This document shows, one piece after another, positions 9,417-18,382 of a stretch of 64,000 bases of DNA (the first letter of the stretch is position 1; every line of letters begins with the position of its first letter). Made by a program: the position numbers and the translations under genes. Location: positions 781,799-845,798 of the forward strand of contig CAVSNH010000004.1 in NCBI GenBank assembly GCA_963729275.1, read 5' to 3'. The notes beneath the pieces are model-generated. The model saw only the letters and a program-made list of their open reading frames with translations, was not told the origin of the DNA and did no database searches. Origin of the DNA: CAVSNH01 sp963729275. Its GTDB lineage: Bacteria; Actinomycetota; Acidimicrobiia; Acidimicrobiales; RAAP-2.

Positions 9417-10268
9417 ATGACACCTCCGAGGCGTCCCCGAAGAGTCCCTCGGGACTCGAGATCGAAAGCCTCGGCAGGTTCCGGCCAAGTCCCGCTGATG
9501 GGCCAGATCTTTCCGTCGCCTGTCGCTGCCAAGGTGCCCGAGGTCATCTTCGTCTTTTGGATCGTCAAGATCCTGACCACCGCCGGCGGAGAAGCGACGT
9601 CCGACTACCTCAAGACCTGGGGCAACATCCGCGGCGGTGGGACCGAAGTCGTCCTGTTCGTGGCCGGGCTTGTCATTCAGTTCGCGACACGTCGGTACCG
9701 GGCGTTCGCCTACTGGTTCTTGGCCTTTGCCATCGCGATCTTCGGCACGGGCGTCTCGGACTTCCTTCACCTCGACGTGGGCATCCCCTACGCCGGGACG
9801 ACCTTGCTGTGGGCGGTCATCCTGGCTGCCATTTTCTGGATCTGGCACTTCAGCGAAGGGACGCTGTCCATTCACAGCATCACCACGCAACGACGTGAAG
9901 CCTTCTACTGGGCGACTGTGTTCGCGACCTTCGCGCTCGGAACTGCCCTCGGAGACTTCACCGCGACCTCACTCGGCCTGGGCTACCTGGCCTCGACCGT
10001 CCTTTTCGGAATCGTCATCTTGATCCCGGCCCTGGCGTGGTGGCGTCTCGGCCTGAACAGCATCGTGGCCTTCTGGATGGCTTACGTCGTGACCCGTCCA
10101 CTCGGAGCCTCCCTCGCCGACTACATCAGCAAGCCAGCCCATATCAGCGGGATTGGCTTCGGTGACGGCCCCACCGCACTGGTGTTCGCCGCGGCCGTCT
10201 TCGTCTTCGTCTCCTACCTGGCGATCGCTCGTCCTGATATCCAGAAGGGCAAGCTGAGGTCTGTGTAA
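9417..10268 (+). CDS. COG4705-like multi-spanning membrane protein
   Basis: Up to 283 aa. The first 27 residues are basic and non-hydrophobic, and the conserved part starts near the ATG at 9498 (MGQIF...), followed by KVPEVIFVFWIVKILTTAGGEATSDYL, the hallmark opening of the COG4705 family. Eight or nine hydrophobic segments follow; the second half repeats the pattern (FYWATVFATFALGTALGDF). The function of the family is unknown. It sits alone between the RpiR/FTR1-like pair and the ABC operon. Confidence 0.7.
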   Translation: MTPPRRPRRVPRDSRSKASAGSGQVPLMGQIFPSPVAAKVPEVIFVFWIVKILTTAGGEATSDYLKTWGNIRGGGTEVVLFVAGLVIQFATRRYRAFAYWFLAFAIAIFGTGVSDFLHLDVGIPYAGTTLLWAVILAAIFWIWHFSEGTLSIHSITTQRREAFYWATVFATFALGTALGDFTATSLGLGYLASTVLFGIVILIPALAWWRLGLNSIVAFWMAYVVTRPLGASLADYISKPAHISGIGFGDGPTALVFAAAVFVFVSYLAIARPDIQKGKLRSV

Positions 10269-10487
10269 CGTTCGCCCGCAGGACGCTGATGGGCGACTGG
10301 CGGCCGAGGGCCGTCCCCCGTCAGCGGTCCCGGACGATCAGCGCAGGACCCTTGTCACCCCTGATCTACGCCTTCGCTACGACCATCTACCCGGGTTTCG
10401 GTACGAATCGGTCCACGAGCTGGGTGCGTTCGGCCACCCTTGGGCTTTGTTAACGCAGGGCGACGCGAGATGCAGCACTGTTTCTGC

Positions 10488-13043
10488 TTACTCGATCGCC
10501 TGGTGCACCATTGCCGCCGGCTGGCGGCCGGCGACGAGCCAGCCAACGATCGTCGCGAAGGCCGGCATGCCGAGAAGGATGAGGAGGAGATCCGCGACGG
10601 GAACGTTTCCGAGCGCAGTAATCCCCCCGTTCAGCGAGTTGCTACGCAGCCAACCGATCATGCCGATGTAACCGCCCGCCACCCCTAGGAGTGCACCGAG
10701 AAAGCCGAGCGCCCCGGCTGTCACTGCCGTCAGCGTGCGCCGGGTGTAGCTGGACGCACCGGTCGCCGCGAGCGTGCGGAGATCGCTGGCGGTCTCGCTT
10801 CGCACGAGGCCCACCGACATGCCGAGCACACCAAGGGCGATGACGATCCCGAAGATCGTCGCCCAACCGATGACGGCGGACGAGGTGGGCTGGTCATTCT
10901 TCGACTCGACCGAGAGCTGGGTTGTCGACGCAGCGAGCTCTGCATTGCCGATCTGGGCCGCACTGAAGGGCTGTGATCCCTGGATCAGCCAGTCGCTGGT
11001 GGTCGCTTGGATGTGGAACTCGTTCATCGCGTGCTCGGTGATCACCGTGTTCGGCGCTGAAGTGCCCGTCGGAAGACTTCCCACCTCCTGGATGACGGGA
11101 CTGGCGAGGCAGTCGGCCGCCGCGCTGCACTGCGAGGGCGACCGCGGGCCTGAACCGGGATTCTGGGAGGCGTTGTCGTTGTTGGATCCGTAGGTGAACG
11201 TCATCCCTGAGACACCGGAGAGACCTGGTCGCGAGCTCAGGATGTCCGCGCTCGGATTGATCTGGGAAGCCTTGATCCCGAACGCCCGCAGCAGCTGCGG
11301 GGTCGCCACGTAGATCTGTCCGTCCCAGCTCCGGCCACCTTGCTCCGCGTTGAGACCAGCGTCGGGGGTCTCGAGCGCGATGAGCTGCGCGCCCAGCCCC
11401 CTCGCAATTTCCTCAGCGTGGGTTGCCAGCTGCTGCGGGGTCGCAGTCGTCGCGCTCGAGGAAGCCGTTTGGAGGTGGACCTTGCCGTTCGGCGTAAGGA
11501 TGTGTGTACCCACCGGAGGCGGCGTGTTGGCGTGAAGGGCGAGTTGGTTGGAGGCGAGGTTAGGGCCCGCGTAGTCGAGCACATTTCCGTAGCGGGCGGC
11601 AGCCGCGAGCATGACGATCACCGCGACGAGGACCCCGAGGCTGATGGCGGCCAGCGCCGAACCCGAGCGTGCCCGGTACCGAGCCAGATCGCGCAATGCG
11701 AGCCGGGTCGCGATCGGCGCACTGTGACCGAGGCGCGCGGCCAACGACAAGAAGAACGGAGCCAGCAGGATCAGTCCGGGTACGAGAAGGACAATCCCGA
11801 ACAGGAGTTCCGGTGCACCCCCGCTGCCGTTGCCGTGATTCGTTCCACCAGAGTAACCGAGGAGCAAGAAGGCGACAACGAGAAGAACGATGCCAGGGAG
11901 TGCAGATCGGTGGATCTGACGAGGAGGGGTGGGCCGACCGGACAGCGCCTGGACGATCGGCACCTTGGTGATCGCCCGCGCCGGGCGGGACGCCGCGAAG
12001 AACGCCGCGACGACCGCAAGCACCATTGCGGCGATCACCACAGTCCACGAGAGCGCGAGCACGCCGATGACGTGGTGGGAGCTCTGTTCAAGCTTTGGTC
12101 GGTAGGCGAGCCAGACAACGAGCCCGAGGAGGAAGCCAAGGATCGCACCGGCGACACCCACAACGGTACCGTTGGCACTGATGACGAGACGGACGTGGCG
12201 GTCTGTCGCGCCGGTCGATTCGAGCATTCCGATGGAGCGCATTCGGCGTTGCGCGAGCACCGTAAAGCCGCCGATCGAAACGAGGGCGATGAGAAGCATG
12301 CCGAGGACCAATGCGGCGATCGAGATCGTCTCGGGATTGATCGGATTCGACTGCGCGACCGATGCTGGGGTCTCGACCTGAACGCCCTTGCCGAACGAAT
12401 TCGGTGGAACGCCGAGAGTGTCGAACAACGCTGTGACTCCCGTCGGGTTCCTTACCTGGCCAGGGGCAACGAGCGCGAACTCGTCGAGGAGGCTCTGCGG
12501 GTTCTCCACAATGCCGACCACCTGGCGCTCGACACCGCCGACTCGCCAGGAGGCTCCCACCCTCAGATGGAACGCCGACGCCACGCCGCTCGTCACGGCG
12601 ACCTCGTCGGCGCCGAACGGGTAATGACCGGAGACGAGCGAGAGCATCGGACCACTGAAGGGTCCGTGCGGGTCCTGGGCGCGGAGCTGATAGGTGTTGA
12701 TCGACCCCGGGATCGACAGCGTCTGGTTCTCGATCACCTCGACGCGGCCAACGTGCTCCAGCCTCGCGATGACACTCGCCGTGTGGGCGTCGTAGTTGGT
12801 GAAGGACACGGAGTACCGCGCCGTTCCGAACCCGGCATTCTTTGGCGGCGGATTGTTCATCGCGACGGCCGAACCCACGATCGTGGCCGCGACCGCGACG
12901 GTGATGAGAGCGAGGATCAGGTACTGCTGGCGCCACTCGCGCTCGAAAAGGCGCCATGCCCACCGCACCACGGCGCGGCGCGCCGGTAGACCACCATTGG
13001 CTGGAAGCACCTGAACTTGCGGTCGTTCGAGCGTCGTGGTCAT
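10488..13043 (-). CDS. FtsX-type ABC exporter permease
   Basis: 851 aa, uninterrupted. One N-terminal transmembrane helix is followed by a large extracytoplasmic MacB-PCD-like domain, three helices including an FtsX block, a central basic loop (RPARAITKVPIVQALSGR), further helices, a second large periplasmic-side domain and three more C-terminal helices ending at VGWLVAGRQPAAMV. This duplicated FtsX layout is typical of actinobacterial LolCDE/MacB-like exporters for lipids, peptides or drugs. The start overlaps the end of the ATPase gene by 4 nt; together with PadR it forms one operon. Confidence 0.9.
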   Translation of the reverse strand: MTTTLERPQVQVLPANGGLPARRAVVRWAWRLFEREWRQQYLILALITVAVAATIVGSAVAMNNPPPKNAGFGTARYSVSFTNYDAHTASVIARLEHVGRVEVIENQTLSIPGSINTYQLRAQDPHGPFSGPMLSLVSGHYPFGADEVAVTSGVASAFHLRVGASWRVGGVERQVVGIVENPQSLLDEFALVAPGQVRNPTGVTALFDTLGVPPNSFGKGVQVETPASVAQSNPINPETISIAALVLGMLLIALVSIGGFTVLAQRRMRSIGMLESTGATDRHVRLVISANGTVVGVAGAILGFLLGLVVWLAYRPKLEQSSHHVIGVLALSWTVVIAAMVLAVVAAFFAASRPARAITKVPIVQALSGRPTPPRQIHRSALPGIVLLVVAFLLLGYSGGTNHGNGSGGAPELLFGIVLLVPGLILLAPFFLSLAARLGHSAPIATRLALRDLARYRARSGSALAAISLGVLVAVIVMLAAAARYGNVLDYAGPNLASNQLALHANTPPPVGTHILTPNGKVHLQTASSSATTATPQQLATHAEEIARGLGAQLIALETPDAGLNAEQGGRSWDGQIYVATPQLLRAFGIKASQINPSADILSSRPGLSGVSGMTFTYGSNNDNASQNPGSGPRSPSQCSAAADCLASPVIQEVGSLPTGTSAPNTVITEHAMNEFHIQATTSDWLIQGSQPFSAAQIGNAELAASTTQLSVESKNDQPTSSAVIGWATIFGIVIALGVLGMSVGLVRSETASDLRTLAATGASSYTRRTLTAVTAGALGFLGALLGVAGGYIGMIGWLRSNSLNGGITALGNVPVADLLLILLGMPAFATIVGWLVAGRQPAAMVHQAIE

Positions 13044-13762
13044 GAATGCGGAGCGGGCTGGAGCAGCGATTCAGGGCTTGGGGGCGCCATCGTCTGGTCA
13101 ACGACCCGCCCGTCCCGGAGGAAGACAACCCGGTCAGCCCACGAGGCCAACTGAGCGTCATGGGTGACGACGACCGCGGCCACGCCGCGCTTGCAGGCGC
13201 CGAGGATCATCCGCATCACCACCTCACCGTTGGTCGAGTCCAGCGCCCCCGACGGCTCATCGGCCAAGAGCAGATGGCGATCGCCAACAACTGCCCGGGC
13301 AATGGACACCCGTTGGCGCTCGCCGCCGGACAGCTCGTCGGGGTAGTGCGACGCCCGATCGGCGAGACCGAGCTCTTCGAGGACGGCCATCCCCGCCGTG
13401 TGTCCCTTCTTGGCCGAGACACCGTCGAGTTCAAGCGGAAGTGAGACGTTCTCCACGGCTGTCAGCCCGGCCAGCAGGTTGAAGTCCTGGAACACGTAGC
13501 CGATCGAGCGGCGACGCATGCGGGCCTGGTCATTACGGGACATCTTGGAGAGGACGGCCCCGCCGACGAGCACCTCACCACTGGTCGGCTCTTCGAGGCT
13601 CCCGGCAATGGTCAGGAGCGTGCTCTTGCCCGATCCGCTCGCCCCCATCACCGCCACCAGGGAGCCAGGGTCGACCGACAGGTCGACGTCGTAGAGCGCC
13701 TGCACCTGGGCTGCGCCCTCGCCATAGATCTTGGAGATCTTCCGCAGTTCGAGCATGCTCAT
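13040..13762 (-). CDS. ABC transporter ATP-binding protein (MacB/LolD type)
   Basis: 240 aa. Walker A GASGSGKSTLL, Q-loop YVFQDFNLL, signature LSGGERQRVSIARA, Walker B LLLADEPSGALD and H-loop VTHDAQ are all intact. It powers the adjoining FtsX-type permease. It overlaps the PadR gene upstream and the permease gene downstream by 4 nt each, so the three products are made from one transcript. Confidence 0.95.
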   Translation of the reverse strand: MSMLELRKISKIYGEGAAQVQALYDVDLSVDPGSLVAVMGASGSGKSTLLTIAGSLEEPTSGEVLVGGAVLSKMSRNDQARMRRRSIGYVFQDFNLLAGLTAVENVSLPLELDGVSAKKGHTAGMAVLEELGLADRASHYPDELSGGERQRVSIARAVVGDRHLLLADEPSGALDSTNGEVVMRMILGACKRGVAAVVVTHDAQLASWADRVVFLRDGRVVDQTMAPPSPESLLQPAPHS

Positions 13763-14340
13763 GGCCGCACCCCAACTCTCCGTCGCAGCTTCGGCATCGG
13801 GAAGGACTCGGGTCGCGGGGGCTCGGACGCCTCACGCTTGATCCGACCGTCGGCGGCATCGAGCCAGCGGACCACCGCGTCCAGACGAAACAGCTCGGCG
13901 TCGACGACCAGGGCGAACCCGAGGTCGAACTCGGCTTCGTCCTCCTTTAAGCGCGTCCATTGCTGCATGAGTTGGACTAGGTACCGGCGATGCACCTGGA
14001 TCACCTCGTGGACGTCGACACCCGGCATCCGAAGCGCCACCAGGATCTTGATCACCAGCTCGTCGCGAGGGGGCGAGCTGAGATCGGGCGGCGTGCGGAG
14101 CCAATCGTTCAGCTCTATCTGGCCCTCAGGGGTGAGACGGAACCCCTTTTGGGGGCCGTCCTCGCCGTCGTCGTCGGATTCAACCAACCCGTCGCGTTCA
14201 AGCCGCTGGAGAGTGGTGTACACCTGGCCAACGTTCAACGGCCAGACCTCACCAGTCCGAGCCTCAAACTCCTGTCGCAATTGAAGGCCGTACTTGGGGC
14301 CTTCACTCAGAAGAGCCAGCAAGGCGTGGCGAACACTCAT
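13759..14340 (-). CDS. PadR-family transcriptional regulator
   Basis: 193 aa from the ATG at 14340, where the canonical opening MSVRHALLALLSEGPKYGLQLRQEFE begins; a longer frame upstream is not needed. The winged helix covers residues 1-85 (VGQVYTTLQRLERDGLV) and a C-terminal helical Vir_act_alpha_C-type dimerisation domain follows. PadR proteins usually repress linked exporter genes and are released by the exported compound. It is the first gene of the operon, 26 nt downstream of a perfect palindrome. Confidence 0.92.
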   Translation of the reverse strand: MSVRHALLALLSEGPKYGLQLRQEFEARTGEVWPLNVGQVYTTLQRLERDGLVESDDDGEDGPQKGFRLTPEGQIELNDWLRTPPDLSSPPRDELVIKILVALRMPGVDVHEVIQVHRRYLVQLMQQWTRLKEDEAEFDLGFALVVDAELFRLDAVVRWLDAADGRIKREASEPPRPESFPMPKLRRRVGVRP

Positions 14341-14365
14341 CAGATGGCCGATTTTGTTAGCATAC

Positions 14366-14380
14366 TGAGTATCGTACTCA
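14366..14380. promoter_or_regulatory. Palindromic operator upstream of padR-ABC operon
   Basis: TGAGTA-TCG-TACTCA, a perfect 6-3-6 inverted repeat, overlaps a second one, ATACT-G-AGTAT (14362-14372). It sits 26 nt upstream of the PadR start. PadR proteins bind such A/T-bounded palindromes, so this is a likely autoregulatory site. Confidence 0.7.
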
Positions 14381-14802
14381 ATAGCTCCACGAGTGTCCAG
14401 TTCCAAAAGTGGGCTGCAAGACACCGCAGATCGTCGAGGATTGGGGGCTTGGCCGGTCTCGAAGCAAGCTGTGACCCGAATAACTACGTGCGCAGCCTCG
14501 TGGCTGAGGCCCCCGATCGCAGGTGCCTATCTCGTTCTTCGTCGTATGCCGCCGTTTCGTCGTATGCCGCCGTCGTCCTGGCGATCGGCGCCATCGGGTT
14601 CGACCAGAAGGAGCTCTGACTCGTGCGGTCAATGAATCAAGGGTGAGGTGCCGGCAATGTTCGGAGCTCAAAGTCGTCGGTTGCCGATTCGCAGCGACGC
14701 AATCAATCGACGGCCGCGTCCACGACCTTCCGTTTCGGTGCCCGAAGGTCTGGGCAGGAAGCGGCGGGGCGGGACCTGGCCATTCCACATAGTCCGTTCT
14801 AT

Positions 14803-14845
14803 GACTGTCCCTATTCTTGACAGTCCATCAGGCGTGGCGTACCGT
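14803..14845 (+). promoter_or_regulatory. Promoter with embedded inverted repeat for the marR operon
   Basis: TTGACA (14817-14822), 17 nt, then TACCGT (14840-14845), with the ATG of the first MarR gene only 6 nt beyond the -10 element; this predicts a leaderless mRNA. GACTGTC (14803-14809) and GACAGTC (14819-14825) form a perfect inverted repeat whose right arm overlaps the -35 element, a natural repressor site for one of the MarR proteins. Confidence 0.6.
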
Positions 14846-14851
14846 CTCGGC

Positions 14852-15331
14852 ATGCCAACACCTTCGATAGCCGACACCTACTTCTCAATCCCCGAGCTGA
14901 TGCGTCTCGCCCGGGGCAGCTACAAACGGGCGGTTGATATACGGCTGGCGGCTGGCGGCTTCGAGGACCTTCCCACTACCAGCGGCTACCTGCTGGCTTA
15001 CCTCGCCAGTAGCGAGGAATCGATTCCTGAGAGGATCGAGGGGCTCGGCATCAAACAGCGCGAGTTTCGCCAGCTCGTCGACACCTTGGTCCTGCGTGGC
15101 TATATCAGCCGCGAGATCGATCCGGCCGATGGGAGGGTGTCGCTCGCGCTCACCGAGCGGGGCGACGCGGCCAATCAGGCGAGCTTCGAGGGCTGTAACT
15201 ACGTCGACCGGGAGCTGGAGCGAAGGCTGTCCGAGGCTGAAATGGCGGGCCTGCGCCGCGGACTGGCCGTGCTCGGTGAGATCAAGCAGTCGCTGGCGGG
15301 CCCCGTGATCCGCCGCGGCCTGCCGCGTTAG
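14852..15331 (+). CDS. MarR-like regulator, first of tandem pair
   Basis: 159 aa from ATG 14852 (MPTPSIADTYF...). The frame is open further upstream, but the promoter-like TTGACA...TACCGT ends 6 nt before this ATG. A winged helix is visible around residues 65-110 (GIKQREFRQLVDTLVLRGYISREIDP, ADGRVSLALTERG). It is clearly paralogous to the next gene, which shares LVDTLVLRxY/LIDTLVLREY. It abuts that gene directly, and the run continues into a methyltransferase and a phosphatase. Confidence 0.75.
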   Translation: MPTPSIADTYFSIPELMRLARGSYKRAVDIRLAAGGFEDLPTTSGYLLAYLASSEESIPERIEGLGIKQREFRQLVDTLVLRGYISREIDPADGRVSLALTERGDAANQASFEGCNYVDRELERRLSEAEMAGLRRGLAVLGEIKQSLAGPVIRRGLPR

Positions 15332-15796
15332 ATGGCAGATCGCCCCTCGTATGAGGACGTCCCGGTGCCGCAACTGATGCGCGAGGCACGCGACGTATAC
15401 CGCGACGCAGTGCGACAGGCGCTGGAATCCGCCGGGTGCGACGACATTCCACGTAATGCCGTCTTTGTGCTCGCCGGCTTGGATCACCGCGCGTCCGAGG
15501 CGGAGTTCAGCTCCCAGGCCGATGTCGTCGCCTCGCTGGGGTTGAGCAAGCAAGCGGCCAGCCAGCTGATCGACACCCTCGTGCTTCGGGAATATCTCGA
15601 GCGCCGCAACGATCCCGTAGACCGGCGCCGGATGGAGGTCCGGTTGACCGCTCGGGGACGTAGCGCAGCGATAGCGATCCAAACCGCGGTCGATGCGATC
15701 GATACGATGATTGCAGACCTGATTACGATCGACGAACTCGACGGGTTTCGCGCCGGGCTGGCGGCCTACAGAGTGATCCGTCAGCAGTCAGCGTGA
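15332..15796 (+). CDS. MarR-like regulator, second of tandem pair
   Basis: 154 aa; its ATG follows the previous stop with no spacer. The winged helix shows LGLSKQAASQLIDTLVLREY (recognition helix) and the wing DPVDRRRMEVRLTARG, the D-x-R-D/R pattern of MarR proteins. It may heterodimerise with the preceding paralogue, or be an ancient duplication. It overlaps the methyltransferase gene (GTGA). The ligand is unknown. Confidence 0.82.
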   Translation: MADRPSYEDVPVPQLMREARDVYRDAVRQALESAGCDDIPRNAVFVLAGLDHRASEAEFSSQADVVASLGLSKQAASQLIDTLVLREYLERRNDPVDRRRMEVRLTARGRSAAIAIQTAVDAIDTMIADLITIDELDGFRAGLAAYRVIRQQSA

Positions 15797-16581
15797 CTAA
15801 GCAGCTCGGGATGGCTATTCCCAGGAAAGGCTTCTACCCACTCAGCAACGCCCATGACTCCGAGGCCGAACGCCTCCGTCTCCTCGAACGCATCGCCGAC
15901 CCTCGGACAGCGCGACTCCTGACGGACGCGGGCATCGGCCCGGGTTGGGACTGTGCCGAACTTGGCGCCGGTGGCGGGTCGGTCGCCCGTTGGATGGCTG
16001 AGCAGGCTGGCCCCACCGGCTCCGTTCTGGCGCTCGATCTCGATACCGCTCTACTCGGCACATTTCGCGACGTGCCCTATGTCACCGTTCAGGAGGCAAA
16101 CCTCGCGACCACTGCACTACCAAGGGAGTCCTTTGACCTCATCCACTCCCGCAACCTGCTTATGCACCTACCCGACCGGGAGCGCATCCTCGGCGAACTG
16201 GTGGCCGCGGCCCGACCCGGCGGAGTGCTGGTCATCGAAGAAGCGGATGGCTTTCCGGTGTCCGCGGCGACGGACGAGACCTTCCGGCGAACGGTAGAGC
16301 CCCTGACGCGTCGTTGGCAGTGGGCGCGAACCCTGCCCTCGGTCCTGGCTGGACTGGGACTCACCGACCTTGATGTCTTCGTAGAGACGGAGATGCTGCA
16401 GGGAGGAACCGACCTCGCCGATTTCTGGCATCACACGCTGCGGACCGTCATGCCGATGCTGGAGCCGGGGACCGAACCGGCGGAGGAGGACGTGGCAAGG
16501 ACCTTGGGGTTGCTCGGGGACCCTTCGTTCTGGACGCCGTTTATGGCAGTGGTGTGCGTAACGGCGAGGGTGCCGCAATGA
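15793..16581 (+). CDS. SAM-dependent methyltransferase
   Basis: 262 aa, GTG start overlapping the marR stop. A class I Rossmann methyltransferase: motif I ELGAGGGSVARW, acidic end of strand 2 LALDLD, motif around DLIHSRNLLMHLPD and post-motif GGVLVIEEADGF. The C-terminal 90 residues probably form a substrate-binding cap. The substrate is not identifiable. It overlaps the phosphatase gene by ATGA, so it belongs to the marR-marR-MT-phosphatase operon. Confidence 0.85.
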   Translation: MTKQLGMAIPRKGFYPLSNAHDSEAERLRLLERIADPRTARLLTDAGIGPGWDCAELGAGGGSVARWMAEQAGPTGSVLALDLDTALLGTFRDVPYVTVQEANLATTALPRESFDLIHSRNLLMHLPDRERILGELVAAARPGGVLVIEEADGFPVSAATDETFRRTVEPLTRRWQWARTLPSVLAGLGLTDLDVFVETEMLQGGTDLADFWHHTLRTVMPMLEPGTEPAEEDVARTLGLLGDPSFWTPFMAVVCVTARVPQ

Positions 16582-17366
16582 GTCGGCCGCCCACGAATGA
16601 CCTGTCTTTGGCCCTTCGGCTCGCAGAAGTGGCCGGCGACCTTGCGCTCCCCCTCTTCGAGAGAGGCGTGGTCTCGCAGGCCAAAGACGATGGGTCACCC
16701 GTCACGGAGGCTGACTTTGCCGTCGAGGCCGCCCTGATCGACATTCTCACCCAAGCACGCCCCAACGATGGCGTGCTCAGCGAGGAAGGAGGGTCGCGGC
16801 GTGGGGTGCGGCGCCGTTGGATTCTCGACCCCATTGACGGAACGGTGAACTTCGCTGCTGGTGATCCCAACTGGGGAACGCATGTTGCCCTGGAGGTCGA
16901 CGGCGAACTGGAGGTCGGCGTGGTCACCCGGCCTGTTGCGCGAGAGGTCTGGTGGGCCGTCCGCAGCGGCGGGGCCTTCCACTCGCATGGGTCTTCAGAA
17001 CCTGTCGCATTCCACGTCTCCAACACATCTGCGCTCGACGAGGCCAGAGTGACGATGTGGCCGGCCGTGCCTGGACCCACGCTCGACGCATTGAAGGAGG
17101 CCGCCATCTGGGTGGAGCCGGACTGGTCCCTCCTCCGTGGCCTCCTCGATGGCCGACTGGACGGAATCGTGGCCGTGTCCGGGGGTGTCTGGGACCATGC
17201 GCCCCCCGTCCTCCTGACGCGTGAAGCCGGTGGCGAGTTCACGGACCACGAGGGCGGCCAACGCCTCGATACAGGGGGCGGCATCTACAGCAACGGGGGC
17301 ATCCACGGGCAACTTAGGGAGATCGTTCGGTCATCCCCGCCGAGGACACGTCGAAGGATTGTCTGA
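16578..17366 (+). CDS. Inositol monophosphatase-family phosphatase (HisN-like)
   Basis: 262 aa from ATG 16578 (ATGA overlap with the methyltransferase). IMPase metal-site motifs in order: DGSPVTEADFAVE, SEEGG, DPIDGTVNF and, near the C-terminus, GGVWDHAPPVLL. NWGTHVALEVDG after the DPIDGT motif resembles histidinol-phosphate phosphatases of the HisN type more than true inositol phosphatases. The Mg2+-binding acidic residues are all present, so the enzyme should be active. Substrate: histidinol phosphate, inositol phosphate or a similar sugar phosphate. Confidence 0.85.
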   Translation: MSRPPTNDLSLALRLAEVAGDLALPLFERGVVSQAKDDGSPVTEADFAVEAALIDILTQARPNDGVLSEEGGSRRGVRRRWILDPIDGTVNFAAGDPNWGTHVALEVDGELEVGVVTRPVAREVWWAVRSGGAFHSHGSSEPVAFHVSNTSALDEARVTMWPAVPGPTLDALKEAAIWVEPDWSLLRGLLDGRLDGIVAVSGGVWDHAPPVLLTREAGGEFTDHEGGQRLDTGGGIYSNGGIHGQLREIVRSSPPRTRRRIV

Positions 17367-17417
17367 CGCTACGGATGACAACCATGGAGGCCACCTGGTT
17401 GTCCTTGGGTCAAACAC

Positions 17418-17630
17418 TCAGGCGTCGTCAGCCGATTCCTCAGGGGTCGGCTCGAACCGCCGCATCGCCTCCTCCTGTCGTTGACGAACCTCTCCGACGA
17501 TGTCCACTACCTTCGACGGTGACGACGACCCGGTTGTGGTGCTCCCGACCCTGAACAGCCCGTTGCGAGACAGGCCGCCCCGACAACGGCAACGAGGCGC
17601 GCGCACAACCTGGTCATTGGCCCTGGTCAC
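17418..17630 (-). CDS. Possible small protein coupled to lipoprotein gene
   Basis: 70 aa, GTG start overlapping the lipoprotein stop. The first half is Arg/Cys-rich and unconvincing, while the last 30 residues (VVDIVGEVRQRQEEAMRRF...) look like a real amphipathic helix. No family recognised; it may be a frameshifted extension rather than a separate gene. The overlap lies in a tandem duplication of GGCCCTGGTCA. Confidence 0.3.
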   Translation of the reverse strand: MTRANDQVVRAPRCRCRGGLSRNGLFRVGSTTTGSSSPSKVVDIVGEVRQRQEEAMRRFEPTPEESADDA

Positions 17631-17932
17631 TGGCCCTGGTCCTTCGATAGCTCATTCTCTGATGTGAAGAGCCGCGCTTCGTCGGCCCGCAGCTTGGCCT
17701 GGGCCTGCAAGGCCTCGGTGGTCGTGACCTGAGGAGTGCAGTTCGCCGCGGAGGTCAGCGGACAGCCCTCGGCTCGGCTGAGGCGCGCCTGGTCCTCGTT
17801 GACCACCGATTGCCAGTGGGCGACGGTCCGTTTGGCTGCCGCAATCTCGGATGGCGAAGATGGTCGCGACGAGCAGGCGGCGCAGAGGAGGGTCGCCACC
17901 ACAACGGCGAGCACGACGACGGACCGTTTCAT
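17627..17932 (-). CDS. Small lipoprotein with coiled-coil region
   Basis: 101 aa from ATG 17932 (GGAGG 5 nt upstream). The signal peptide MKRSVVVLAVVVATLLCAACSS carries a lipobox-like L-C-A-A-C, so lipidation is likely at Cys20. The mature part is helical and charged, with one Cys pair (GCPLTSAANC) in the middle and Gln/Ala-rich heptads (ALQAQAKLRADEARLF) at the end. Role unknown. Confidence 0.65.
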   Translation of the reverse strand: MKRSVVVLAVVVATLLCAACSSRPSSPSEIAAAKRTVAHWQSVVNEDQARLSRAEGCPLTSAANCTPQVTTTEALQAQAKLRADEARLFTSENELSKDQGQ

Positions 17933-18007
17933 GCCGCCTCCACTATGTGCCGAATGGTCGAGCGCCGCCATCTCCACGTACGGACATGCTCATGAGAAGA
18001 TTCCTCC

Positions 18008-18079
18008 ATGTCCGACCCCGGCGTCCACCTCCGGCCGTTCGCTGAAGCCGACCTGGAGTGCCTGACGCCGGCGCGTTGA
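18008..18079 (+). pseudogene. GNAT acetyltransferase N-terminal scrap
   Basis: A 23-codon frame, MSDPGVHLRPFAEADLECLT then stop. HLRPFAEADLE is the first beta strand and helix that open many GNAT N-acetyltransferases. Nothing downstream continues the fold, so this is either a truncated remnant or chance. Confidence 0.35.
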
Positions 18080-18382
18080 AGCGACCCTCCCCCATCCGGC
18101 TGGGCCTACTCCCGAATCTGGGTCCGACTACGACACACCACCGAACCGGCGCCGGAAGGGGCGCCTCGGCAGGGCGCCGGCACTATCGGACGCCAGGTCC
18201 ACTGATTGGAATCGCATTTCTCGCGTCGATTTTGCCAGCGGGCGGTGGCTCGACGACGGCAACGGCGACCACGCAACCACTCTCTTCCGTTCCTTCTCTT
18301 GCGGTGCCCATGGCTGGAGGACGTACTACTACCACTGCCATAGGAATATGGTGGCTGCACCCACGCACTCGAGGGAGGTCGC
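18080..18382. other. Intergenic before GYD protein
   Basis: No gene recognised. A good Shine-Dalgarno (GAGGGAGG) appears only at the right edge, for the GYD-domain gene. Confidence 0.35.

Noticed and set aside
11340..12989. Very long plus-strand open frame (549 aa)
   Set aside because: It is antisense to the FtsX permease, is extremely Arg/Glu/Asp-rich and has no domain; a GC-skew shadow.
17600..17645. Tandem GGCCCTGGTCA duplication as a regulatory iteron
   Set aside because: Only two copies, at a gene overlap; more likely a small slippage duplication.
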